From Syntrophales bacterium (lineage in GTDB: Bacteria > Desulfobacterota > Syntrophia > Syntrophales > UBA5619), in NCBI GenBank assembly GCA_028712015.1, contig JAQTRB010000050.1, positions 1 to 8,624 on the forward strand: a DNA stretch of 8,624 bases, read 5' to 3'. The translations under genes and the position numbers were made by a program. Below, in pieces: positions 1 through 5,867 of the stretch (position 1 is the first letter of the stretch; each line of letters starts with the position of its first letter). Under the pieces are notes generated by a model, which was not told the origin of the DNA, made no database searches, and worked only from the letters and a program-made list of their open reading frames with translations.

Positions 1-147
1 TCTCCCGGTTCACTGCCGGCGATGCTGCACGGCTGGGTGACGCGGGCGTGGCTGGAGAAGCAGCACCCGAAATGGCTCCATGAGATGGAGGAGTCCGGAA
101 TGCTGGTGGTCTACGGGGAAGAGAAGAGAGCGGCCCAGGGCCACTGA
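1..147 (+). CDS. 3' end of an unrecognised protein (partial)
   Basis: The window opens inside an open frame that gives 48 residues before a TGA at 145-147. The visible tail begins SPGSLPAMLHGWVTRAW and is rich in Trp, His, Glu and Lys, ending in a charged segment (GEEKRAAQGH). It has no membrane segment and no cysteine motif. I do not recognise the family from this fragment and assign no function. The frame is preferred over the overlapping one starting at 80 because it is open from the window edge, and its stop is followed by a non-coding leader with RNA structure. It lies 215 bases upstream of modA with the riboswitch between, so it is probably a separate transcription unit. Confidence 0.55.
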   Translation, partial: SPGSLPAMLHGWVTRAWLEKQHPKWLHEMEESGMLVVYGEEKRAAQGH

Positions 148-152
148 GGGTT

Positions 153-190
153 GCGGGTTTTATCGCTCCCGCCTGACATTTTATCTCTTT
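153..190 (+). terminator. possible weak terminator hairpin after the first gene
   Basis: GCGGG (153-157) can pair with CCCGC (168-172) across a 10-base loop. A T-rich but interrupted stretch (TTTTATCTCTTT, 179-190) follows. It starts five bases after the stop of the upstream gene, which is the expected place. The stem is short, the loop long, and the T tract not contiguous, so this is only a suggestion. Confidence 0.2.
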
Positions 191-224
191 AGCCGCCGGA
201 GTCATCAACCGGGGATGTTGCGGT

Positions 225-236
225 TTTTCATGAAAA
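225..236. repeat. 12-bp perfect palindrome just upstream of the riboswitch
   Basis: TTTTCATGAAAA is a perfect self-complementary 12-mer ending two bases before the riboswitch P1 stem. It could be a protein-binding site or part of the promoter region. It does not resemble the long ModE operator as I remember it. No clear -10/-35 pair could be fixed nearby: CTGACA at 173-178 is a passable -35 but lacks a matching -10. Confidence 0.2.
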
Positions 237-238
237 CG

Positions 239-299
239 CGACATTCCCGATGCCGCCCGGCAGGAAATGACCCGTTCCGGGTGGCCCAAGGGAATGTTG
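239..299 (+). promoter_or_regulatory. Moco/Tuco (molybdenum or tungsten cofactor) riboswitch, compact form
   Basis: A closed three-way structure is visible. The outer stem pairs CGACATTCCC (239-248) with GGGAATGTTG (290-299), ten pairs including one G-U. Inside are two hairpins, TGCCG/CGGCA (251-255/258-262) and ACCCG/CGGGT (270-274/278-282). The linkers match what I recall of the Moco RNA consensus: AGGAAATGA between the hairpins (262-270) and GTGGCCCAAGGGA after the second (281-293). The family lies upstream of molybdate transport and molybdopterin genes in gamma- and delta-proteobacteria, and it lowers expression when cofactor is plentiful. Here it precedes modABC, FmdE, DUF364 and moeA. 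There is no extra hairpin between the outer stem and the first inner hairpin. Published work associates forms lacking that P3 stem with tungsten cofactor, so tungsten sensing is an inference. Confidence 0.85.
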
Positions 300-337
300 T
301 GTTCGTTGATATGCTTCATTTAACATATGTTTTTAAA

Positions 338-356
338 TCCTTAACGCCAAAAGGAG
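338..356 (+). promoter_or_regulatory. modA: possible RBS-sequestering hairpin before modA
   Basis: The modA ribosome binding site AAAGGAG (350-356) sits six bases before the ATG at 363. TCCTT (338-342) can pair with AAGGA (351-355) over an 8-base loop, covering most of the Shine-Dalgarno. A competing A+T stem, ATTTAA (318-323) with TTAAAT (333-338), shares base 338 with it. No strong terminator lies between riboswitch and gene, so translational control through this hairpin is a reasonable model for the expression platform. The stems are short and have not been folded computationally. Confidence 0.35.
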
Positions 357-362
357 AAAATC

Positions 363-1166
363 ATGTTCCATAAGACCATCACGGGAAACCTCCTGCATCG
401 TAACATCCATCACTGCGGATTTCGCGCTTTCATCGGCCTGTCCATCCTGCTGGCGACCCTCCTGGGGTGGCCCGCCTCCGGCACGGCGGCCGAAGGGCTC
501 CGGATCGGCGTTGCGGCCAACTTCCTGCAGGCTACGAAGGAACTGGCCGCGGCGTTCGAGAAACAGACCGGCATCCAGGTGGAGGCGACCTTCGCCTCCT
601 CGGGAAGCCTCTACGCCCAGATCGCCAACGGCTCTCCCTACGACCTCTTCCTCTCCGCCGATGAGGAACGTCCCGCGAAGCTCCACCGGGAGGGCAATGC
701 GGACAAGCCTTTCGTCTACGCCCGGGGCCGGGTGGTTCTCTGGTCGGCCCGGAAGTCGTCCTGCAGCGCAACAGACTGGCGGCAGGCGCTCGCCGATCCG
801 GCAATCCGGAAGATCGCCGTCGCCAATCCGGAGACGGCGCCCTATGGCGCGGCGGCGCGGGCAGCCCTGCAGAAGGCGGGGCTCTGGGATTCGATTCAGG
901 AAAAACGGGTGACCGCACAGGACATTGCGCAGACATTTCAGTACGCCTCCACCGAAGCCGTGGACTGGGGATTTTGCGCCTTCTCCTCCGTCGTTTCCGA
1001 ACAGGGCCGGAAGGGATACCATTACGAGATCCCGGAAGCGCCCGAAATCGTCCAGGCCGCCTGCATCGTGAAACAGACCCAAAACCGCGCCGGTGCGGAA
1101 CGCTTCGCGGCCTTTCTCCTCTCCGCTCCGGCCGTGGGGGTCAAGGAAAAATACGGGTACCGGTAG
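363..1166 (+). CDS. modA: molybdate (or tungstate) ABC transporter, periplasmic binding protein ModA
   Basis: Captures molybdate or tungstate in the periplasm and delivers it to ModB. The protein has 267 residues, usual for the family plus a long N-terminus. A signal peptide spans about residues 1-43, with a hydrophobic core at 22-37 and a likely cleavage after TAA (41-43). The mature part begins RIGVAANF and carries the ModA hallmarks FASSGSLYAQI (77-87), PYDLFLSADEERPAKL (92-107), APYGAAARAAL (159-169), IAQTFQYAST (188-197) and a C-terminal KYGYR. Asn53 and Tyr161 occupy positions like ligand residues of Azotobacter ModA (from memory). Cys134, Cys205 and Cys234 are unusual for a periplasmic protein. 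The start is fixed by a strong AAAGGAG six bases upstream. First gene of the operon behind the riboswitch. Sequence alone does not separate molybdate from tungstate. Confidence 0.93.
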   Translation: MFHKTITGNLLHRNIHHCGFRAFIGLSILLATLLGWPASGTAAEGLRIGVAANFLQATKELAAAFEKQTGIQVEATFASSGSLYAQIANGSPYDLFLSADEERPAKLHREGNADKPFVYARGRVVLWSARKSSCSATDWRQALADPAIRKIAVANPETAPYGAAARAALQKAGLWDSIQEKRVTAQDIAQTFQYASTEAVDWGFCAFSSVVSEQGRKGYHYEIPEAPEIVQAACIVKQTQNRAGAERFAAFLLSAPAVGVKEKYGYR

Positions 1167-1167
1167 C

Positions 1168-1833
1168 ATGGATTTTCTGTCGCTCTATGTAACGCTGAAG
1201 CTGGCGCTGGTCGCCACAATCCTGCTGTTGTTGATCGCGGCGCCCATCGCCTATGTTCTGGCCTATGCGCATTTCCCCGGGAAGGCGCTTTTCGAGGCCC
1301 TGATCTACCTGCCCATCGCCCTGCCGCCCACGGTCATCGGGTTCTACCTGATTCTGGCGATGGGACCCAAGGGCGCGGTCGGTCGTGCATGGGGGCTGCT
1401 CACGGGCGGTTCCTTGCTCTTCACCTTTTTGGGGATCGTGGCGGCCTCGGTTCTGTACAGTATTCCGTTCGCCGTGCAGCCCATCAAGGCGGCCTTTCTG
1501 AAGATCGACCCGCGACTGCTCGAAAACGCGTCCGTCCTGGGGCTTTCCCGGTTCGCCGCTTTTGTCCGGGTGATTCTTCCCAACAGCGTCGGCGGCATGG
1601 CTGCGGCGTCGATCCTGGTCTTTCTGCACACGATCGGGGCCTTCGGCGTCCTGCTCATGGTGGGCGGAAGCGTTCCCGGTGTGACCAAGGTCGCATCCAT
1701 TGCCGTTTACGAGGCCGTGGAGGCCATGGACTACCGAGCAGCGGGATGGATGTCCCTCTGTTTTATCCCCATCAGCTACGCTTTTCTGCTGCTGGTGAAC
1801 CGGCTCAACGGAGATGCAAAACATGGCGTTTGA
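1168..1833 (+). CDS. modB: molybdate (or tungstate) ABC transporter permease ModB
   Basis: Inner-membrane permease forming the translocation path of ModABC; 221 residues with about five membrane segments (roughly 8-34, 44-64, 84-106, 143-166, 194-211). The cytoplasmic EAA-type loop that docks on the ATPase is visible as ENASVLGLSRFAAFVRVILP (119-138). ALPPTVIGFYL (51-61) and GAFGVLLMVGGSVPGVTKVASIAVY (157-181, key Gly and Pro) are typical of ModB. The common family form of that last motif begins GEFG, and here the Glu is Ala158. The ATG at 1168 is two bases after the modA stop. An upstream in-frame ATG at 1093 lies inside modA and would add an implausible hydrophilic extension. No strong RBS precedes 1168, so translation is probably coupled to modA. 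Confidence 0.93.
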   Translation: MDFLSLYVTLKLALVATILLLLIAAPIAYVLAYAHFPGKALFEALIYLPIALPPTVIGFYLILAMGPKGAVGRAWGLLTGGSLLFTFLGIVAASVLYSIPFAVQPIKAAFLKIDPRLLENASVLGLSRFAAFVRVILPNSVGGMAAASILVFLHTIGAFGVLLMVGGSVPGVTKVASIAVYEAVEAMDYRAAGWMSLCFIPISYAFLLLVNRLNGDAKHGV

Positions 1834-2536
1834 TCTGACGGTCAAAAAAAGGTTGCATTACTTCGATTTGGATCTTTCCCTTTCCTGTGATGACGGCCGG
1901 ATGCTGGTTCTGATCGGACCCTCGGGCGGGGGGAAGACCACGCTTGTGCGGATGGTCGCGGGCCTGACCATGCCCGATGAAGGCCGGATCGACTTCCACG
2001 AGGAATCCTGGTTCGATTCCAGCCGGGGGATCAACCTCCCGACACGGAAACGCCGTATCGGCTATGTCTTCCAGGAGTACACGCTCTTCCCGCACCTGAA
2101 CCTCTATGACAACGCCGCTTTTGCCGCCGTGGACCGAAAAGAGGTCGACGGCCTGCTGGAACTTTTCGGGATCGCCCATCTGCGGAAGCGGAAACCTCAT
2201 CTCGTTTCCGGCGGAGAGCGGCAGCGCTGCGCCCTGTGCCAGGCCATCGCCCGGCGACCCCGGATGCTGCTGCTGGACGAACCCTTTTCCGCCCTGGACG
2301 TGGTGACCCGTCGCGGGCTGCGGGAGGAGCTCAAGGCGTTGAAAAACAACCTGACCTTTCCGATTCTCTATGTGACCCACGACATCGGCGAAGCCCTCTT
2401 TCTTGCCGATGAGATTTTGCCCATTGTTGAGGGTCAGATTGACCGGGGATGGATGCAGCGGACCATCACCCGTCAACCGGCGACGGGTAATCCCGCCCGC
2501 GCAACCCGTGAACCCCGTCTGGCCCTGGCCTATTAA
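1823..2536 (+). CDS. modC: molybdate (or tungstate) ABC transporter ATP-binding protein ModC, short form without TOBE domain
   Basis: Cytoplasmic ATPase that powers ModAB. From the ATG at 1823 the protein has 237 residues. Visible motifs are Walker A GPSGGGKTT (32-40), Q-loop Gln84 in VFQEYTLFPH, signature VSGGERQR (128-135), Walker B MLLLDEP (148-154), D-loop SALD (156-159) and switch His186 in YVTHD. Textbook ModC is about 350 residues and carries a C-terminal TOBE molybdate-binding domain. That domain is absent, and the chain ends in a short Arg/Pro/Ala tail. The start is uncertain: ATG 1814 is also in frame, but GGAG at 1810-1813 abuts it and sits nine bases before ATG 1823, so 1823 fits better. 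Either choice overlaps the end of modB, implying translational coupling. Confidence 0.92.
   Translation: MAFDLTVKKRLHYFDLDLSLSCDDGRMLVLIGPSGGGKTTLVRMVAGLTMPDEGRIDFHEESWFDSSRGINLPTRKRRIGYVFQEYTLFPHLNLYDNAAFAAVDRKEVDGLLELFGIAHLRKRKPHLVSGGERQRCALCQAIARRPRMLLLDEPFSALDVVTRRGLREELKALKNNLTFPILYVTHDIGEALFLADEILPIVEGQIDRGWMQRTITRQPATGNPARATREPRLALAY
2468..2488 (+). repeat. 7-bp inverted repeat at the end of modC
   Basis: ACCCGTC (2468-2474) pairs perfectly with GACGGGT (2482-2488) over a 7-base loop, inside the last codons of modC. No T tract follows, so it is not an intrinsic terminator. It could slow ribosomes or stabilise the upstream mRNA segment, or simply reflect the Arg/Pro-rich tail. Confidence 0.3.
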
Positions 2537-2552
2537 TGGAGTACGATCGATC

Positions 2553-3143
2553 ATGAACATCTGCACCTACACCTATGAAGAGTATCTCCATCTGGTCAAA
2601 TCCTTTCACGGAAGCCTGGCCCCGGGGCTGATTATCGGCGGCTTCATCGTCGATCTGGCCCTGAAGCATCTGCCCGAAGGGGAGCTTTTCGACGCCCTCT
2701 GTGAAACCCCGGTCTGCCTGCCCGACGCCGTACAGATCCTGACACCCTGTACAATCGGCAACGGATGGCTGACGGTCTTCGATATCGGCCGGTTCGCTGT
2801 GACGATGTATGAAAAGAAGGGCGGACAGGGCGTTCGGGTTTTCCTCGATGCCAAAAAGTTGGGGAACTGGCCCGAAATCCGGGACTGGTATCTCAAGCGG
2901 AAGAAAAAACAGGAACAGAACTTTGAGCGACTGCTCGCGCAGATCAAGGAGGCGGGGCACGACCTGCTGAGCGTTCAGCGGGTCCGCGTGGAGCCGGAGA
3001 AGATCCGCCGCAAGAAGCTGGGACCCGTGGGAATATGCCCCGTCTGCGGCGAGCCCTATCCCGCGAGAGATGGCGAATGTTGCCGGAATTGCCGGGGGGA
3101 AAGCCCCTACACGGAGATTGCCGACATCGGGACGCCGTCATAA
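2553..3143 (+). CDS. FmdE-family protein with C-terminal zinc ribbon
   Basis: A 196-residue cytoplasmic protein of the FmdE/FwdE (formylmethanofuran dehydrogenase subunit E) family. The N-terminal domain (about 8-100) shows FHGSLAPGLIIG (18-29), Cys55 in VCLPDAVQIL and Cys66 in TPCTIGNGWL, then the family-like GQGVRVFLDA (91-100). A Lys-rich helix follows (about 114-133). The C-terminal zinc ribbon has CPVC (162-165) and CCRNC (176-180). Homologues usually read FHGH, so a likely metal-ligand His is Ser21 here. Bacterial FmdE proteins occur without methanofuran enzymes and their role is unsettled. The gene starts 16 bases after modC, with ATGGAG at 2536-2541 eleven bases before the ATG. Its place between modC and moeA under a cofactor riboswitch suggests a job in molybdenum or tungsten handling, which is inference. 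Family call is firm; function is open. Confidence 0.85.
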   Translation: MNICTYTYEEYLHLVKSFHGSLAPGLIIGGFIVDLALKHLPEGELFDALCETPVCLPDAVQILTPCTIGNGWLTVFDIGRFAVTMYEKKGGQGVRVFLDAKKLGNWPEIRDWYLKRKKKQEQNFERLLAQIKEAGHDLLSVQRVRVEPEKIRRKKLGPVGICPVCGEPYPARDGECCRNCRGESPYTEIADIGTPS

Positions 3144-3172
3144 ACCGATCCTTTCAGCGACAGGAGACCGAT

Positions 3173-3958
3173 ATGTCCAAACCGGGAACCACACTCAAAG
3201 CGCTCTATGAGAGATCTGCGCCGTTGGCGGAGAATAAGAAAGTGTCGGATCTGCGGATCGGTCTCGGATATGTGGGTGTGAGGCTGGAAGATCATTCCAT
3301 GGGGCTTGCCGCCTTGCTGTTCGATGCGATTCCTTCGGGCTGTACGGTCCTTCGGGACGCAGGGACTCATGCCGGTTCCCCGGCGGCATCTCTTCTGAAA
3401 TACCTCGTGGAAGGAAAAAATCCGCTGGAAAGGGCCATGGGTCTCGCGACGGCCAACGCGCTCATCGATCCCCCCCGTGAAGCCGCTGATGACCGGGAAG
3501 CGACCACCTATCTCGATCTTCGGGCGGGTGAACGGGTCGTCATGATCGGCCTCTTTTCCCCTTTGCTGGAAAAAATCCGTTCCACGGGGGCGACACTCAC
3601 CGTCATCGAGAAAAACCCCGAACGGATGGAAGTGCTGAACGAAAAAGAAAAAGAGAACGCTTTGAGGCGCTGTGACGTTGCCGTCATCACCGCAACGACC
3701 CTCCTCAACAACACCTTCGAGGAAATCCTCCAACAATTGGGAAAGCCGCGCTGCACGGCCGTGATCGGGCCGTCCACACCGCTGCTGCCGGAAATCTTCC
3801 AAGAGACGCCGGTGACCCATCTGGGCGGGGCGGTTGTAACGGATCCGGATCGCGTCATGAGGATCATCTCCGAGGCCGGCGGCACGCCGGCCATGCGGAC
3901 GGCGCTGCGATTCGTCAATCTGATCATAGAACGGAATGTTCCCGCATGCCACTCATGA
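3173..3958 (+). CDS. DUF4213/DUF364 putative metal-chelation protein
   Basis: A 261-residue soluble protein. An N-terminal DUF4213-like (enolase-N-like) half spans about 1-105, with VGVRLEDHSMGLA (34-46) and NPLERAMGLATANAL (83-97). A Rossmann-like DUF364 half follows: VVMIGLFSPLLEKI (122-135), DVAVITATTLLNNTFEEIL (168-186), AVIGPSTPLLPEIF (196-209), and GGAVVTDPDRVMRIISEAGGT (218-238). The one structurally studied homologue I recall, from Desulfitobacterium, was proposed to act in heavy-metal chelation because an active-site cleft forms between the two folds. The reaction is unknown. AGGAG at 3162-3166, six bases upstream, fixes ATG 3173; an in-frame ATG at 3035 lies inside the FmdE-like gene. 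It lies 29 bases after FmdE and 19 before moeA, within the Mo/W operon, so a role in oxyanion or cofactor handling is likely. Confidence 0.87.
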   Translation: MSKPGTTLKALYERSAPLAENKKVSDLRIGLGYVGVRLEDHSMGLAALLFDAIPSGCTVLRDAGTHAGSPAASLLKYLVEGKNPLERAMGLATANALIDPPREAADDREATTYLDLRAGERVVMIGLFSPLLEKIRSTGATLTVIEKNPERMEVLNEKEKENALRRCDVAVITATTLLNNTFEEILQQLGKPRCTAVIGPSTPLLPEIFQETPVTHLGGAVVTDPDRVMRIISEAGGTPAMRTALRFVNLIIERNVPACHS

Positions 3959-3977
3959 GCGGTCCGAAAGGGGTTTG

Positions 3978-5273
3978 ATGACTGCGAAAAACCGATCGAA
4001 ACGAAGTTGCGACTATCCGATGCTCTCCTTCGAAGAGGCTTGGCGTCGGATTTCCGGAGCCCTGAAGCCTCTCCCGCCCGTTCAAGAACCATTGGAGAGT
4101 GTGACCGGCCTGGCGCTGGCGGGGGATGTCATCGCCCGGGAGAATATTCCCCCCTTCGCTGCCTCTACAATGGACGGGTATGCGGTGATCAGCGGCGATG
4201 CCTCTTGCGAACGTTCCATCGCCGGAGAACAGCATGCCGGCGTCAAACTTGACCTTGCCGTCACGGAAGGAACGGCCGTGCGGATTATGACGGGTGCGCC
4301 TGTTCCCGCCGGCGCCGATGCCGTAATTCCCTTCGAACAAACCGCGGAAGCCAACGACAGAGTCCGTCTGCTCTCCATAGTCGGTCCCGGCGACAACATC
4401 CGCGCGATCGGCCAGGACATCGCCGCCGGTGAAACCGTCCTGAAGAAGGGTTCCGTGTTGGGACCGGCCGAGATCGGCCTGCTGGCCATGCTCGGCCATT
4501 CCCAAGTGCCGGTCCACCCCCGGCCGCGCGTGTCGGTCATGGCCACGGGCGATGAATTGATCCCGATCCATGCGATTCCCCGGCTCGGTCAGATCCGCAA
4601 TTCCAACGCGCCAGCCATTGCAACCGCCCTACGGGTCTGCGGATTTGATGCCGTTGCCCTGCCGCAGACGGTGGTCGACGATGCCGCCGCGCTGGAACGG
4701 GCCATAGTCGAGGCCCTGTCCGACAGTGACATGCTGATCACCTCGGGCGGCGTTTCGATGGGAACGCGCGATCTGGTCAAATCCGTGCTGGCCAGGCTCG
4801 GCGAGATTTTGGTCGGAAGGGTGGCGATCAAACCGGGAAAACCCCTGACTTTTGCCATGATCCACGGCAAGCCGGTCTTCGGGCTGCCCGGCAATCCGGT
4901 GTCTTCCCTGGTCTGCTTCGAGCAGTTCATCCGGCCGGCGTTGCGCCGGATGAGCGGCCTCCGGCTGTTGGGACGGCCATGCGTGGATGTGCGCCTGGAG
5001 CAGGGCCTGCGACATGATCCAGACCGCACCGAATTCCAGCGCGCTATTGTCGAACGCGATCCGGATGGTTTTACAGCCCGCGGAAACGGACCCCAGGGTT
5101 CGTCCCGTCTCAAGTCGCTTTCCGGGGCCAACGCGCTGTTCGTTCTGCCGGCAGGCACGGGCGATTACCCAGCCGGTTCCCGCGTTATGGCCCTGCTCAT
5201 CAACCAGCCGGAGGCATCGGAAGACCTTCCTACAGGATCCCTGGTCCGAAAATTTCAATCCCCATGGGGATAA
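3978..5273 (+). CDS. moeA: molybdopterin molybdenumtransferase MoeA
   Basis: Inserts molybdate (or tungstate) into adenylylated molybdopterin, the last step of basic cofactor synthesis, in the cytoplasm. At 431 residues it is slightly longer than E. coli MoeA (about 411), with a basic N-terminal addition. Hallmarks in order: PPFAASTMDGYAV (58-70, catalytic-type Asp66), TAVRIMTGAPVPAGADAVIP (99-118), GDNIRAIGQDI (138-148), VSVMATGDEL (185-194), a MogA-like fold with ITSGGVSMGTRDLV (254-267), IKPGKPLTF (284-292) and GLPGNPVSSLVCFE (302-315). The C-terminal domain IV runs from about 335. Start ATG 3978 has AAAGGGG at 3967-3973, four bases upstream; an in-frame ATG at 3936 lies inside DUF364. It is the last gene of the riboswitch operon, placing metal insertion under the same control as uptake. 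No truncation seen. Confidence 0.95.
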   Translation: MTAKNRSKRSCDYPMLSFEEAWRRISGALKPLPPVQEPLESVTGLALAGDVIARENIPPFAASTMDGYAVISGDASCERSIAGEQHAGVKLDLAVTEGTAVRIMTGAPVPAGADAVIPFEQTAEANDRVRLLSIVGPGDNIRAIGQDIAAGETVLKKGSVLGPAEIGLLAMLGHSQVPVHPRPRVSVMATGDELIPIHAIPRLGQIRNSNAPAIATALRVCGFDAVALPQTVVDDAAALERAIVEALSDSDMLITSGGVSMGTRDLVKSVLARLGEILVGRVAIKPGKPLTFAMIHGKPVFGLPGNPVSSLVCFEQFIRPALRRMSGLRLLGRPCVDVRLEQGLRHDPDRTEFQRAIVERDPDGFTARGNGPQGSSRLKSLSGANALFVLPAGTGDYPAGSRVMALLINQPEASEDLPTGSLVRKFQSPWG

Positions 5274-5289
5274 AAATGTTTACTATCCC
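5258..5289 (+). repeat. palindrome and alternative hairpin at the moeA 3' end
   Basis: ATCCCCATGGGGAT (5258-5271) is a perfect 14-base palindrome that runs into the moeA stop codon. GGGATA (5267-5272) can alternatively pair with TATCCC (5284-5289) over an 11-base loop. A run of A follows the palindrome and only a few T follow the second hairpin. This may mark the operon end, but it is not a convincing intrinsic terminator. Confidence 0.25.
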
Positions 5290-5605
5290 GATTTGTGAAA
5301 TTATAGCAATGTTTGATTTTATGGAGATCGCCATTCGAGACATCGGTACAAAAAAAGGGTTCATAAAAGAAGAGCCGTGTAATGTGGTCTGCTTTGAAAA
5401 GTATCAAAAGGATAATATCCTTCAATAGATCGGCCAGATTTCGAGCGGGAATTTACAGCGGAAAATAAAAAACATTTATTACAAGAAAACCTGTTTCCCA
5501 ACTCATCCTCCCGAGACTGTGACGCGGCAAGAGGCCAAAGAATTATTCAGAGAAACCATGACAGCCGTCCAAGAACTGTCCGCCCGAAATGGCCATCAAT
5601 TATGA
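5276..5605 (+). pseudogene. decayed or amber-interrupted small ORF of unknown function
   Basis: An ATG three bases after the moeA stop opens a frame that runs 50 codons to a TAG at 5426-5428. The same frame then continues for 58 more codons to a TGA at 5603-5605. The first part includes MFDFMEIAIRDIGTKKG. The second contains a charged helix-like segment, TRQEAKELFRETMTAVQEL, that looks like real protein. I do not recognise a family and see no RBS. The region is markedly A+T-richer than its neighbours (90 of 240 bases G+C at 5281-5520), which suits a horizontally acquired or degenerating gene. Alternatives are a 50-residue small protein, a gene starting after the TAG, amber readthrough, or chance. 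A single stop in 110 codons is suggestive, not decisive. Confidence 0.25.
5408..5422. repeat. 15-base odd palindrome in the spacer
   Basis: AAGGATA and TATCCTT flank a central A, giving a perfect 7-bp inverted repeat that ends just before the in-frame TAG. It is compact enough for a dimeric DNA-binding protein site, but nothing else supports that role. Confidence 0.2.
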
Positions 5606-5867
5606 GCAATGGCCATGCCGGTCGCATTCATTCAGTCTCATAATCGATCAAGATTCTGATTATAACCCATCAACTGAGGATTATCCGGAAACCTTCAAGG
5701 CGACAGAGCACCGTTGCAAATAATCTTTGACACCGGGGAGACTTTTATCCGATACTCCGCCGTAGAAAGAAGAATCTGATACGCTCCTCGTTTGCGGGCT
5801 GCGAACCCAGGTTGAAAGTCTCGATGTAAAAGACGAGCGCCTCTCCTGTTTGAAGCGTAAAAGTACG
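5606..5867. other. non-coding stretch upstream of larE
   Basis: I see no supportable intact gene or RNA in these 262 bases. Contents are the second copy of AATGGCCAT (5608-5616; the first is at 5588-5596), an inverted repeat ATAATC (5640-5645)/GATTAT (5658-5663) with a 12-base loop, GGATTATCC at 5679-5687, and the putative larE promoter at 5727-5756. On the minus strand two neighbouring frames give short protein-like tails (about 5745-5876 and 5681-5760) that would need a frameshift to join; these are treated as unproven. Confidence 0.5.
5727..5756 (+). promoter_or_regulatory. candidate sigma-70 promoter for the larEBC operon
   Basis: A perfect -35 hexamer TTGACA (5727-5732) is followed after 18 bases by GATACT (5751-5756), four of six matches to TATAAT. 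Transcription would begin near 5763, giving a leader of about 105 bases before the larE ATG. It is the best promoter-like pair in the spacer between the two operons, but the spacing is one base long and the -10 imperfect. Confidence 0.4.

Noticed and set aside
309..334. Intrinsic terminator ATATG/CATAT followed by T5 before modA
   Set aside because: The stem is five A+T-rich pairs with a 10-base loop, too weak to count as a terminator.
80..373. 97-codon plus-strand open frame through the leader
   Set aside because: It runs through the riboswitch and into the modA start, is out of frame with the upstream gene, and is Arg-rich without any family features.
1093..1167. Upstream start for modB inside modA
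   Set aside because: It would add 25 residues translated from modA sequence in another frame. ATG 1168 gives a normal ModB N-terminus.
333..1169. 278-codon minus-strand open frame opposite modA
   Set aside because: Shadow of modA in high-G+C DNA. The antisense product is Arg/Gly/Pro-rich with no recognisable domain, while the plus strand is a clear ModA with a strong RBS.
5588..5616. Direct repeat AATGGCCAT twice, 20 bases apart, as a CRISPR or att-like signal
   Set aside because: Only two 9-base copies, each containing a self-complementary 8-mer, with no further units, cas genes or integrase nearby.
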